DNA of 64,000 bases from Sphagnum compactum. Lineage: Eukaryota > Bryophyta > Sphagnopsida > Sphagnales. Numbering within the stretch: position 1 is the stretch's first letter; every line of letters starts with the position of its first letter. This document shows, piece by piece, positions 36,868-49,936 of the stretch. The position numbers were made by a program, and so were the translations under genes. The DNA is taken from positions 18,972,001 through 19,036,000 of the forward strand of contig OZ234494.1 of the NCBI GenBank assembly GCA_965153455.1, in the 5' to 3' direction. The notes under the pieces were generated by a model. It worked only from the letters and a program-made list of their open reading frames with translations. It did no database searches and was not told the origin of the DNA.

Positions 36868-37066
36868 ACAATTCACCTGCGGAATTCTTCCCTCTATTGG
36901 AATGCACATTCCAGCAGCAAAATTCACCTGCGAGATCCTTCCCTCTATTGGAATGCACATTCAAGCAGCACAATTCACCTGCAGGATGCTTACCTCTATT
37001 CGAATGCACATTCCACAATTCACCTACGGGATCCTTCCCTCTATTGGAATGCACATTCCAGCACAT
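36868..37066. repeat. 51-bp tandem repeat, four copies, open on both strands
   Basis: ATTCACCT starts at 36871, 36922, 36973 and 37018, giving periods of 51, 51 and 45 bases. Each unit continues GGATCCTTCCCTCTATTGG, then AATGCACATTCC. On the minus strand an ATG frame from 37066 translates each copy as about 17 residues (WNVHSNRGKD..GE.CC). The plus strand is also open (FPLLECTFQQ.NSPA). All periods are multiples of three. No known protein is evident. Each unit holds the inverted repeat GGAATG-CA-CATTC(C). Confidence 0.85.
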
Positions 37067-37360
37067 GTCACGTACATCACTAGAAACCTACACGGCATGG
37101 CTAGCATTAGTCGGTCAAACTAACATGGCCCAGAACAAGATTGATGATTTGGGGTGAAGAAAATTCACAAATTCCAGTTGCCATTGCACTCTGATCAGGT
37201 AAGGCTTGTGCTACTACTCTCTATGTTGAAATGCAATTAGGCGGATGCTTATGTCAATTGGTCACGTCTCACATGCTTGCTAGGAACCAAGAGAGAATCT
37301 CTCCATCAAAAATTCTCTACTGTGTTCCTGAAAGGTATGTAAACAACTCCCCTTTCTATT

Positions 37361-38090
37361 TCTATGTGTATTTTGAGAGATCTCCCCCAGCAGAAGAAGA
37401 ACCCTAGGCCATTATGCTGGCGGAGCTCCCCAATTTTATATGTTCCCACATTCCCATGGAAATATTTTTTTTGTAAGAAACAGGAAAGAAGCAAGGAAAA
37501 AAGAGAGTTGTATACGTAAGGGGAGGTTCCTGTACTCATGTGTTCTCTTGAGGTTCGCAAACACCCTCAGCCTCGGGTGCCCCTCACTCAAGAGAATGCA
37601 CTCATTCGGGAACCTTGCCTACAACACGAAGTTGGTGGACAAATCCAATAGACAAACACCCCCTTTCCCCACCCATGGATGCTACATTGTCATAGATTCT
37701 CAATAAGATTAACGAGTTTTGAAAACAAATTGCAAAAGGTTGCAAAAACTTGTTATATTTTGACCTAGGTACTAGGTATGTAAACATAACATAGAAGAAT
37801 ACCTAAAAAAGTGTGAACAATATCCAAACATATACTAATGTCTTTGTATGTCTATGTGTATTTTGAGGGACCTCCCCCAAGGGAAGAATTCTAGGGTGTT
37901 ATGCTGGGGAGAGAGTTCCTCCTACTTTTATATGTTCCTGCGTTCCCATGGAGGAAAGAAAAAAAGAAGTATACTTTGTGTGGAGGTTCCTGTACTTGTG
38001 GGTTCTCCTACGGTTTGAGAACGCCCTATGGTCGGGCCTCCCTTGAGAGAACACACTCGTGGAGGAACCTCGTCTACAACGTGTTGCCGA
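37361..38090. repeat. Direct repeat pair about 250 bp long, 490 bp apart
   Basis: TCTATGTGTATTTTGAG..A starts at 37361 and 37851. Both copies continue through CCTCCCCCA, TTATGCTGG, TTTTATATGTTCC, GGAGGTTCCTGTACT, TTGAGAGAA-type and GGAACCT..CTACAAC landmarks, ending near 37635 and 38090. The copies have diverged by substitutions and small indels. This could be the LTR pair of a very short (TRIM-like) element or a simple tandem duplication. Confidence 0.7.
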
Positions 38091-38099
38091 TTAATGCTA

Positions 38100-41000
38100 T
38101 GTCATGTTTGGATTGCTCACCAACAAGGTTGATTTTTTGCACTCACCACATGTCAAATGCATTTCAAAAAACATACCTACTCCTATCAAGAAAATTGGAA
38201 CAATTCTTTTCTGGCCCATCATGTGACACACTATAAAATCATAATTGTCTATCAAAAAAGTTCTTCAAATCCCAAAGGGATTGATGTGCGCATGGACCAA
38301 GATACCCAAATGTGGACAAGTCGTGTCATTTTAAAAGATGAGGGATGAAGACTTTTTCAATTCCAAGTTGTGTTGTTTTGATAGATGATGTATGAAAACT
38401 TTTTCAATTCCAACTAATATTGATGACAACTTCCATGAAAACATTTTGTGTTTCTAGTTACCACTCATTTGAACCCTTTGAACCATATTGGTGCTTGTGG
38501 CTATAGCTCAACTTTATCCAAGTTTTTCTAAGGGATTAAGGCTGCTTTTTCATATTTCCAAAAGGTAATTTAGTTTGGCCAAATGACAATTAGCGCATAC
38601 GATATGACCTTCCTAAGGGGAAGGAGAGGAAATAAATTTCGCATAGCTTGATCTTGTATAGTTTCCTCCCCCTCATCACCCAATAAATTTCATTCTGGAC
38701 AATGATGTGCCATAGCGGCTAAGACAGTATCTTAGCCACAAGTTGGTTGTGATTTTGGTTGTGATTACACATGTAAGTGCAAATGTTGCAATCGTGCATT
38801 GGATTCTAAAGGGACATGTTGGTGCTTATTGGCATGGTGGAGCATTATTTGATACTTCAATGGGGCAAGGTATTGCACTCCTCTAAACTTTGACAGGTGT
38901 AGAAATCACATATATAACTAAAATTTTGCATGTGCTCTCATACTTATGGATTTTGCTTTGTAACACTACAAGAAGATAAGGTTTATGTCACAACATTTTT
39001 CACACTTATTCATGTTGAATAAACCATATTTGATGGAAGTATAGTTATGACATAAGTGTGAAGTAAATCATGTGGTCTCATCCATTTGTTATACCATGGC
39101 AACATGAGGTGATTCAAACATGAATTGTGATAACTTTTCTTACATAATTTTAATGGTTCTTCTTATGAGAAATTTCATGAATTCTTTTACAAAAAAATTT
39201 GCAACTGTTCTTGAAACAAGGTGTGTTGTACACAATGGCCCTGCCATTAATTTAATATCAACAATTGATATTGTATGATAAATCAATCATAGCTAGGAGA
39301 AATTCTTAAAAAACTAATGCACATCATCATGTTGTTGTAAAAGAAAAATTCTCATGAATTTTTCTTCATTTTTTAACATCACATTAGTTATGAGGAACCC
39401 AAAAGGGATCTCAAATTAAATGATATTCTAGGAACCTATTTAAACATTTTTAAAAAATTTACCAAATCAAAATCAATAGGGAAATGTCGCAACATGATTT
39501 TCAAATTTTTTCAAATCTAATGATTGTTTTTTCCAAAAAAAAATCAAATCAAATATTCCCTTTTCGTATTTATTTTTGACATTTGTGCAAAATTTCAAAC
39601 AAAAAGAAAAAGACTCGTCATGACACATGTATTTGAATGTTTTCACATTGTCACATTTTGAAAAAATTACATGAAATTTTGCATATAATGGGTGCCATAA
39701 TCATTTTTGGAGAAAATAATTCCATATTTAGTTTTGTGGGTTATGGGTTGGTGACAAAATCACTTGAGGTTGGGTGCACATTTGAGAAGGTGACATAGAA
39801 AATAAAGTATCAAATGATGAATGTGAATTTTTTACAACTGAATTAAAATGAATCATTTCACCTAGTTTTTGAGGGGAAAAATTCCATGAAGCTATTATAT
39901 TCTATAATGATTTTCAACACAATATCCTTGCCTTACAAGCCAGGGCTAACAAATTGGGAGGTTTTTCTTATTTTTATTAGAAGAATTTTCTTATGATAAT
40001 TTTGAAATTTATTCTTTCAACTTAACTACAAGACAAATGTGTTTTTGAGAAACTTCTTCTAGAGTTATGGAAAACAATTTTATTTTTACATTGTGAATGT
40101 TATTGATATTTTGTTATTTGATTATTATAATCCATAAAAGTGAGAAACGCAACTAGTTGTGGATCCTTCACAATGTGAATGAAACTTACATTAGAGGGAA
40201 AAAATGTGGACCTTTATTCAAAATATGAAAATGAAGGAACCTCAAGAAATAAAGAGATTTCCCTTTGTAAATAAAACTCATTTATTTAAAGCCAAAAGTA
40301 TAGAATTGGATGTCATAGTCATCTACATGTTAAAGTGTAACAATTGAAATTCACCATTGTGTATTGTTAAAGTATTCGTTCTTACTAGATTATCTAATCA
40401 TCCCTTATGTGTCTTTTGACTTGATAATTTCAATATATGGATATCTTTTTTATTTTTTGAAAAGTTCAACAAAGGATTTCATTTCCAAGGAAATAAAACA
40501 AGGGGAAAAAAAGGTCATCCCAAGAACATGTAATGAAGTGGGTGGAAAATAAAGAGAGAAAAATACATTTATACTTGAAGGGGTCTTGGATTGTCAAATG
40601 GGTCCAAGCCATCAACAACACATAATTTCAAATCTAGACCATGGAAGGAGTTAAAAAGTAGGAACATTCCATCAAAGGCCATAAAAGGGGTAGTTACCAT
40701 AAGGGAGTTATGAAGGTTTAAAAACACAAGTTCCCTTCAAGATATTTGTGCCTCTAATGCAACAAATTGTGGATGTTGACTACCATCAAAAGCCAACACA
40801 CATCATTAGTTAAAACAAATGTGTTCTTGTTATGTTTCAAAATAAAAACCTACAAACTACTACATTCTTCAAGTGTCCATTCTCATTAACACCAATCAAA
40901 CATAAGATTACCTATAAACATAGCAAAAATTTGATGTAGACATAATGTGTATAATATTCAACTAGTTATCATACCATTATTACAAATTTTTGACCTAGGT

Positions 41001-41215
41001 CATTGTACATTCCACCCAATTTTCACTATATTGCCAAAAATTTACTAGACTAGTTTAGACCACATGTATTGTGGATTGGACTATGATTCAAGTTGCATGG
41101 CAACATGTCCACACACTTTCCACGCAACCACCCTTGGATACATTGGTTGATTAGTGGTTTAATCCATTGTATAAGTGGTTCATACATGTACAAACATGGT
41201 TTAATGTTATGTTGC
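38100..41215. other. AT-rich tract with one CACTA-like terminus
   Basis: No gene is supported. At 38964 the sequence CACTACAAGAAGATAAGG starts, followed by inverted copies of ACACTTATGTCATAACT-like motifs, which resembles a CACTA transposon end. No matching right end with a 3-bp duplication was found. Sequence at 39887-39934 is shared with 19135-19187. Confidence 0.45.
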
Positions 41216-41219
41216 CACT

Positions 41220-42180
41220 TGCTTAGCCTAGGCTAATTACTTTAGGCTTCAACAACCTAGGCTACCTAGGAAAGAAATGAACCTAGGATAGGAACCTAGA
41301 CGTAGCTACCAAGCTAGGCAATCTAATACAAGTAGTTCACAAATGTGAGGACTTGAACCCTCACCTCCACATTTGGGGTTCAAATCTTGAACCATTACCC
41401 CATATTTTTAAATGTAATAGTAAATTTCACCATATTATTATAAACATTTCTAATTTTTAACAACTTAAGTAGCTTAACCTAAACTAACTTAAATTAAAAT
41501 ATTTGATTATTTTAGATTTAAACGTATGTTAACCTAGGTAGGCCTACCTAGGTCAACCTAGTTTGTTTTAGGTTTATCTAGATTGTCCTAGGCTAATTTA
41601 ACTAAATTGACCTATGTTTAAGCCTACTTAATATGACCTACGATAACCTATGTAGACCTAAGGAAACCTAGTTAAATAGGTTAACATAACAATGTATGTA
41701 TGACCTAGGTTACATATGTAAAATTTAGTTTAACCTAAAGGCCTACATACAACCTAGTTTAAAGACCTATGGTCTTTATATGACCTAGCCTACATAAATA
41801 CCACTTAATGTATCTACAACCTCCTAGCTGCCTAGCCTAACCTTTGTATGACCTAGGTAGTGTAAGTTGTAGTCTATGTATGACTTACATATGACCTAAC
41901 TAACATACTATATGACCTAGCATATGTATGTAAAACCTAGCCTCCATATAAATGACCTAGCTTATGTACATACAACCTAGCCTACATACAACATCATAAC
42001 CTACATATATACAATGTCTTAAACCCCACATATGATGTCCTAGCCTATTCTACCCTATGTATGACCTAGGTAGGTTAGGTCATAGATAAGGTCAAGGTTG
42101 TAACCTATGTATGACATAACCTACATACATACAACCTAGTTTAACATACATATGACCTAGGTTTATACCTAGTCATGACC
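41220..42180. repeat. CCTAGG/ATGACCTA-rich degenerate repeat field
   Basis: Motifs ATGACCTAG, CCTACATA, CCTAGGTAG and TATGTATGACCTAG recur dozens of times at irregular spacing. It is related to the field at 4560-5310. The stretch 41350-41400 (GGACTTGAACCCTCACCTCC and following) has the style of tRNA-like tracts found in some plant DNA transposons, but it does not fold as a tRNA by eye. Confidence 0.7.
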
Positions 42181-43777
42181 AAATTTCAAGTGGAAGAGTG
42201 TGGTGCAATCCAATAGGTGGGATAGGGATTTGCTCATACACACAAATATCACAAGCAAGAAAACAAGTTGATTCATACATGATAAAAACGACAATCCAAG
42301 GCATTGTACTAAATTGTAAGCAATGTTAAAAAACCCAAACAATCTTATAATCAAATGGAACTCATGGTGTCAATTCAAAAATCTTGTGATCAATGTAGGC
42401 AAGGACTTCCTTGAAATAACAAGGGGTCTTCTCATGGGGGGGTGGAGGTGAAAACAAGGAAGCCATATATAGCTGAAACTTGGGCTTTGGCATTTGGAGG
42501 CAATAGATGGGGGGATGGATTCCTCATAAAACTTGATTGTGCAAATAAGGGCAAGTTTTAGGACCTTAATGAAAGGAAATCTTTGCAAATGCAATTGACA
42601 AATTAGGTGATCACACCACCATAACATTAAATGCAAACATGACAAAAGACTTGAAAATTTTGTAGAATACAACTTATTCATAGTCTAAAGGTTCCAAATC
42701 CATTCCACATGACAATCATGATCTAAACTATGTTCAAAGGATGTTTCAAGCTCAATATTTGACACATCCACAAGAGGTTTTAGAACCTTAATGAAAACAT
42801 CCCCATCAAGCTCCAAAACTAAAATGTGTTTCCCAAAATTCTAGCATGTTTTGACATTGATGCCTATATATATAGCAAACATATCATCAATAATAATGAG
42901 ATGATAAATTTCATAAAAGAACAATAAAGATCTTTAACATCAATTGAACCATGAAAGAAATCCCTATTCACTTGTGGAAACACTAAGATTTACAATGAAT
43001 GATGTTGGCATAAAACAACCTTCAATGAGGGTTTCGATAGTGACAAGGTGAATCTCTTTTGTTGTTTAAAATGACATTCTTGTTTTCAATGTTGACAGAA
43101 ATTCAAGTTAGTCTAATTGTACAAGACATCCCCACCATGTACTTTCAAACCCTAACACCATATCATTAAAAAGTTTGAGGATTTGAAGTAATGGAATATT
43201 GTGCTACTTGTGTGGCTTTCTCACAAGGAAATTAATCCTATTCAAGAACATTTATGAAAAGAAGAAATATCACGATTAAAGGAAGAAAAAGGAAACATAA
43301 ATTTCTAAAAAAGAATGATGACTAAAGGTTAAAAGGATTCAAACACCTTATTAGTATTGATTTCGTTGTTGTAAAGATGCAATTTGTTGACTATGACCCA
43401 CTTCACATAGATCTTGAAAAAGAATTCCTCAAAGTAAAATCAAATGTCCTTCAAAGTCCAAAAGTCATTTGCATGGAAAATTCAAATTACATCATTTTTG
43501 TTAAGAAACTTGTTTGCAAAAATTAATACATTTTCTATGTAGTTGTCCAATAGCTCATTCCATGGAGGAATCATGTTTGGTGGATCAAAAATCTAGGGAA
43601 CATGGACATTTCTAATCATGAGGTCAACCTTCTACTTTGTAGAGACTTGCATGATTGAAAGCATGAACAAATGAAGACAACAAACTATGGAAGATCTTAG
43701 TGTTGAACGCCAAATGTTATAATATAGTTATGGAACTCACCATATCCACAAAAGATTATATCTCCTCAAATTCATAT
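42180..43777. other. Intergenic tract, no gene recognised
   Basis: Several minus-strand open frames (42169-42354, 42370-42681) have a hydrophobic, TE-like flavour, but no motif places them. Nothing is supported. Confidence 0.5.
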
Positions 43778-44722
43778 CACTACTAGGAAATGCGTCCTAG
43801 TTCACTATAGGTTTCACTATGGGTTTCACTAGATTTTTGAGTGAATTTGGACATTTTTACCTAGTGAAATTGTTTAACCCCCTCGTGAATGGGGAGTAAT
43901 TGCTACGGATAATGACTTGTTTCACTAGTACCTAATGAAACAAGGTTACTCTCAAGTGAAATATAAATTTACCAAACCATTCACTTGTTAGTTAATTAAC
44001 TAACCAGTATGGAAATTAATTAAATTTTAATTATTCATATATAATATTATTGATAATTTCATGATTTTTAAAGCCTATTATTTATTGACACGTGTCACTA
44101 CCTACGCTAGGTTAAAAACCTAGCCTAGGTAGGTAAGTAGGTAGGCCACGTAATCAACCTAGGCACCTAACCTAAGAATTCGATAAGAAAATATTCAATC
44201 AACATACCATTATTGACCACACACAACACCACCCACGAAGTTTGATCCCTTGACCTTTGGAATGGGGGCAAACACCTTTACCATCAAACCACCCCGCTTG
44301 TTGTGATAATATGTTACATTACATTCTATTTATCAAATACTTCATTTTAAACATTACAAAAACGTAAATTTTGAAAATTCATATCTTATTGAGATTTTGT
44401 TCAAATGAAATGATTCAAGTTTTTTTTTTTAAAAAAATCAATAATGTACATAATTACATTTATTTCCTTTTGAAAGTTTAAAATCATTTGAACAAAAAAA
44501 AAGTTGAATATCATTATTCAATAACATTTCAATGACCATTCTTTTGAAAAAATAAAATTTAGTAAATGAATTTTTTTTGTTAATATAATAATATTACCTA
44601 TGTTAAACTACTTTTAATTATTATGTGACTTTTTTCATTAATTTAATTATGTCACCCTACATTATTTACGACTATTTATGGCTATTCTCAAAAAAATTGG
44701 TTATTTTTTGCTATTTCACCCT

Positions 44723-45180
44723 AGGCTACTTTTGATTATTTTAAGTTATTTTTGGCTATTTTAACTTATTTCACCTTAGGCTATTTTCAGCTATTGTAAG
44801 TGTTTTTGGCTAATTTATGTTATTTTTGGCTATTGTAGATTATTTCAATTTAGACTACTTGTACTTATTATAAATTATTTTTTGTTATTTTAACTTATTT
44901 CACCTTAAGCTATTTTCAACTATTGTAAGTTTTTTTTGTCTATTCTATGTTATTTTTAGCTATTGTAAATTATTTCAATTTAGACTACTTGTACTTATTA
45001 TAAATTATTTTTTGTTATTTTAACTTATTTCACCTTAAGCTATTTTCAACTATTGTAAGTTTTTTTTGTCTATTCTATGTTATTTTTAGCTATTGTAAAT
45101 TATTTCAATTTAGACTACTTGTAGCTATTGTAAGTTATTTTTGGCTATTGAAAATCATTTCACCTTAAGTTATTTTTGTT
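44723..45180. repeat. 130-bp tandem repeat inside the CACTA element
   Basis: GACTACTTGTA starts at 44853, 44983 and 45113, an exact 130-base period. The two full copies are nearly identical (CTTATTATAAATTATTTTTT and so on), so the last duplication is recent compared with the surrounding decay. Units are built of TTATTTTTGGCTATTTTAAC-like subrepeats. Confidence 0.9.
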
Positions 45181-45219
45181 TATTATAAATTATTTCACCT
45201 TATATTATTTTTGGCAATC

Positions 45220-45960
45220 CTAAGTAATTATAATATATGGCTATAGGTTATTCTGTTATTAGTGCTATTGGTGGTTATTAATGGCTATTGGTACCTATTC
45301 TATTTGTGGCTATTAATGTTTTTTAGTGGTTATTCTATTAATAGTTATTGGTGGTTATTCTATTAATCGTCATTAGTAGTTATTCTATTAATGGTCATTA
45401 GTAGTTATTCTATTGGTGGCTATTGGTGGTTATTCTATTGGTGGCTATTCATGGCTCTTATATGAATAGTTACTAGTGGCTATTCTATTAATGGCTACTG
45501 GTGAATATTCTATTAATGGCTACTGGTGGCTATTCTATTAATGGCTACTGATGAATATTTTATTAATGGTTATTCGTGATTAATGTATTAATGGCTATTG
45601 ATGGCTATTTTATTAATGATTATTCGTGATTAATCTATTAATGACTATTGGTGGCTATTTTATTAATGGCTATTGGTGGCTATTTTATGTATGGTTGTTG
45701 GTGGCTATTCTATTAATGGCTATTAGTGATTATTCTGTTGTAACCCATTGGTGGTTATTTTATTGCTGGTTATTGATGGTTATTTTATTAATGGTTATTA
45801 ATAGTTACTGTATTATAAGTTATTGTTGGTTATTATATGTTATATTACAACTATTGGTGATTATTGTATTATAAATTATTGTTTGATATTCTATTGTTAT
45901 AACCTCATAGGCTATTGGTAGTTATTATATTGTAGGGTATTTAAATTTTTTTTTCATAGG
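45220..45960. repeat. GGCTATTGGTGGTTATTCTATTAAT minisatellite inside the CACTA element
   Basis: Degenerate units of about 20-30 bases combine GGCTATT, GGTGGTTATT and CTATTAATGG. More than 20 units are visible. An 82-codon open frame here (45626-45874) is a by-product of the repeat. Confidence 0.85.
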
Positions 45961-46555
45961 TTATTATTGTTTATTCTAAGTTATTTTTACCTTAGGTCAT
46001 TATATTTTGTTTTAGATTTTTTTAAGTTATTATGCTTAGGATAAAATAATTTATAATAACATTAAGTAGAATGACCTTGAATAATTTAAAGTATAACTTG
46101 AAATAACATATATTAATTTAAAATAAAATAACTTAAGGTATAGCCTAAAGTTAGTTGCATAATTTAATTTTAACTTATTGAAAAGCTTATAATAAATTAG
46201 TTAAAATATTTTAAGATAAAATAACATATAATAATTTAAGGCACAATAATTTATAATAGCCTATAATAACATAAAATATAAGTTAGAATAACTAAAGTAA
46301 CTTAAAATAATATAGGGTATATCATAAAATAACATAGATAAAATATTTTTAAAAATACAGAAATAAACCTATTTGCTATAGTAAATTATAGTAGTGAATT
46401 ATGTTAACTAGAATTGAAACATGATGTTATAGTGATATTATAATGAAATAACTTTCACTAGGTGAAATCAATAAAATGCAATGAAGTTATTTCACTTTTA
46501 AGGTCCCATAGTGATTTAAGCTAGTAAATTACACCCAACTTTGGTAGTAGTGTAT

Positions 46556-47624
46556 GGTCACACATTAGTGGCAATCCTTTTAGACATGATGGACACCCAA
46601 AAGATGGTTAATGCCTTCTCAAGCATTTTATCATTTCTTTTGTGACGCAAAATATGTAGGGTCATGCAATGTGTTTCTTGAGTGTTCTTGTTAAAGATTA
46701 GAAACATCACATTAGTTCTCTTGCTATGAGATTCATGGACTTTTAGGTGTTTGACATGTATTTCAAAATCATTTAAAACATTAGATATTTCTCTTAAATG
46801 GTTGTTGTTTTTATGTAGTGTTTGGTGTTATAATAACCTTTTCTTCCATAGTTGATGATCATACAACCTTGCTCTTAAAATTCCTTGTGGTAAATCCTTG
46901 TAATTTTTTGTTTATAGTTGCAACATTTGTAATCTTGTCAATTGTCAATCTCCTAAGAAACCTAACCATGCTTTGATGTCATTGCCCTCTTGGGAATGGG
47001 AATATTATCTTTGGGATAGTCCAAATACCAACCACATTCTTCAAGGTGGGGAGGAAGTCTAATCCTTGTGTAAATCTCATTTGAACATTCGACTCCCCAA
47101 TTTTGGATCACACCAAATCAACAAAAACTACAAAATTTCATTGAGCACACCAATAGGGAACAAAACATGATAAAAATACTTGGATATTTGAATAATTTGT
47201 TAATGCATTGAGAATATTGAACATAAGAAATTGGTGGAAAAGTTTTGGCATGGATTTGTAAAGATTTGAATAAGAAGCTTATTATGACAATGCATATGCA
47301 AATGAAAGTTTTTGCTATATGTACATTGTACTATAAAATCGTGGGATTTAGCAACCTAGTTACTATCAAGTACAAAAAATTGTTAAGTAAAGAAACAAAT
47401 GAGAACAACTCACCACATCTGAACATAACCCCCAAAGGAGGAGCCCATTTTGTGGACCCCCTTCTTCATGGATTTTAGTGAGTAATAAAAACAGGGTTTG
47501 CTTTCCCCTTCCTCGCGAGCGGTTCATTGAACACAATCCCCAAACCTGACGTAACAAGTTAGTAGTCTCATTAACACCAATCATATATGAACTATAATAT
47601 ACACATTTACTTGTAGAAAGGTTG

Positions 47625-47670
<46 letters not shown>

Positions 47671-49936
47671 AAATTTAAATTTTAAAACTTTATAATAATA
47701 ATAATAAGTTTTTTCAAACAACAAAGTTTTGGGAAGGAAAATAAAGAATATTTTGAAAAATTCAAAACTCTTCAAAATTCTGAATCAAAGAATGCCCAGT
47801 TCCATTTTGTTGTGATTTTTTTCCCCAAAGAAATTCCAATGGTTTTTAGTAGAAAATTGATGGTTCATAAAAGGTTATGCAATCAGTTCCTTGTTTTTCT
47901 AAGAACCATATGTCATCCCAATTCGGTTTTTTTGGGTGAAAATTTCAGCTTGTTTAAAACTAATATTATTTTTGTTGAACTTGCTAGTCAATTGGGGTAT
48001 TGAAGGTTTTGGACTGGTTTTGGGTGTGATTATTGATTTGGATCCCAAGTGCAAGGTACCCAAACTGCAGATTATGCACACTAGAAAAACCAAAATCGGG
48101 CCTAGAACCAAATTAAGAGTGTGAAGAATCCATCGAAGAACATGACCAAAAGGTTTCGGAATGTGAAGATTGAGAGTACGACTTGGCACTAGGCAACAAC
48201 CACATTGGGAGTAGTTACATCCCATCCGTGATGGATGAAGATCCTCATTCAATCCACTCCCTCAAGAGCCATTGAGCCTAAAGGGCTCCAATTAACACAA
48301 CATATTTATTTTTTTTGGACATTGTTAGCAATTGGGGGGTAGTAGGTCAAAGTAAGAATCTCATCTACCATCTTCTATCCAAGTAACTTCCCAACATGGT
48401 TATCATTTCACCATGGCCAAGAAAGAGCACACGACCAAGGTTACATTAAATTAAGTTACCTTGGAACTTGAACAATAGTTCCCACTTCATGTATAAATCG
48501 AAATCATGTAGGTGTAGCAAGGTTCCTTGATGGTAAGGTTTGAAAGTTGTTTTCCAATTCATTTAGTTTCAAAACTAAGCTAACATGAACCAAAAGAAAA
48601 AGAAAAACACAAATGTTGTCTTATCAAAGTAAAATGTTAATAACAAATCATGTTACCAATGTCATGTTCAAAGAACATTTGGAAAGTCTTCTTTCAAATG
48701 AAAAAAAACAAAAGGTTGGACCTAAAAAAATTTCATTTGAAAGCACCTTCAAGGCAATGAAATTTTATGGCACAAAATATCTCAAAAAAATAAATATTCA
48801 AGCCGATATATGTGTACAAGTTTTTGTGAAATATATGTTGTGCCATGTGTGATTTCACATCTGAAAATTTGATTGACTTTTGAGTTGCATAACTATTTTA
48901 TTTTAACATTGTTTGGACCTTGGGTGAATTAATTCACATTAATTGGTGATATTGTTATCATCATATTAAATTTTTTTTGAGCTTTTTCATGTTTCATGCT
49001 AATTTGTTAATCTAATAATACCCAACCAATATTTTTAGTCAAAAATAATTATATTTTATAATGAATAAACTCCACAAATTAAAACCATCCATGAATAAAT
49101 GCCAAATTAAACATTAAATGAAAATTAAAGTAAAATAAATAAACTTATATTATTTTAATGAAAATTACAAGATTTCAAAACTATATTGATGAACATTAAA
49201 CAAAATTGAATTTGATTATATGTTAATATTCATTTAATCTACTTTTCACATGTAACAAACAAATAATATTCAAAAATATATATCAAGAGAAATGAAATCC
49301 AACAAATAAACATTTAGAAAAAAATAAATGAACAAAAATGTTTCAAATGCCTATAAAATATTGATAATAATATTTTTTTTTTAAATGTATATATATGTTG
49401 TTAATCATGTATCAATTTTATAATTCATTTTACATTTGTCACATTTTATAATGAATAAACTTCAAAGAGAAAAAAATTAATGAAAAAATAAAACATATAA
49501 AACCATATTAATAACTTATAAAGAAAATTCTACTCTACACCTGTAACCAACAAACAATACCACATTAAGAATTTGACAAATAAATGTCAAAAGATAGGTA
49601 CTAAAAAATAAATGAAAATGAATGAACACTTATGCAATTATAATATGTCAATAATAATAACCAAAATATAGTCCACTATTGTTGTCAATCTTGCACTAAG
49701 TTAAAAACCATCAAATTAAACATTAATTAGATAATAAAATTATATATATATATATATATACAATTTTAAAATATCATCGATTATCCAAAAGAAAAACAAA
49801 TAAAAAAAACTTTGTGCATGCACACTTTTCATTTTCTTTGTATATTTTGTCCTCCTTGTCTTCCTTCCATTTTTCCACAAAGTGACAAACTTTCATTTGT
49901 CTTTGGTGTTGGTGAGAGTAACACCTTACTTTGTAG
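46556..49936. other. AT-rich tract, possible ancient retroelement remains
   Basis: No intact gene is seen. A minus-strand frame at 47899-48252 (LHPSRMGCNYSQCGCCLVPS, RTLNLHIPKPFGHVLRWILH) and another at 47366-47584 look like decayed repeat-encoded sequence of unknown family. (AT)n microsatellites lie at 47627-47665 and 49741-49762. Confidence 0.45.
47627..47665. repeat. (AT)n microsatellite
   Basis: About 19 uninterrupted AT units. Confidence 0.95.

Larger units (their letters stand above)
43778..46552. mobile_element. Non-autonomous CACTA (En/Spm-type) DNA transposon
   Basis: The element begins CACTACTAGGAAATGCG and ends ...CCAACTTTGGTAGTAGTG, so the termini are inverted CACTACTA..AAA. It is flanked by a 3-base duplication, TAT at 43775-43777 and TAT at 46553-46555, as expected for CACTA insertion. 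Subterminal TTTCACTAG and CTAGTGAAA motifs repeat in both orientations at each end (about 43800-43965 and 46445-46520). The interior has no transposase: it holds a tRNA-like tract (about 44230-44300), a 130-bp tandem array and a long TATT-rich array. It would need a transposase supplied elsewhere. Confidence 0.88.

Noticed and set aside
41341-41400. Possible tRNA gene (GGACTTGAACCC-like T-arm motif)
   Set aside because: No cloverleaf with an acceptor stem and anticodon arm could be drawn. Such tRNA-like tracts occur in plant DNA transposons.
45626-45874. 82-codon frame with repeating W-L-F-Y pattern
   Set aside because: It is the translation of a minisatellite inside the CACTA element.
38964-46827. 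A 7.8-kb CACTA element from CACTAC at 38964 to GTAGTG near 46818
   Set aside because: The flanking triplets (TAA and TTT) do not match, the termini beyond CACTAC differ, and the well-supported element at 43778-46552 lies within.
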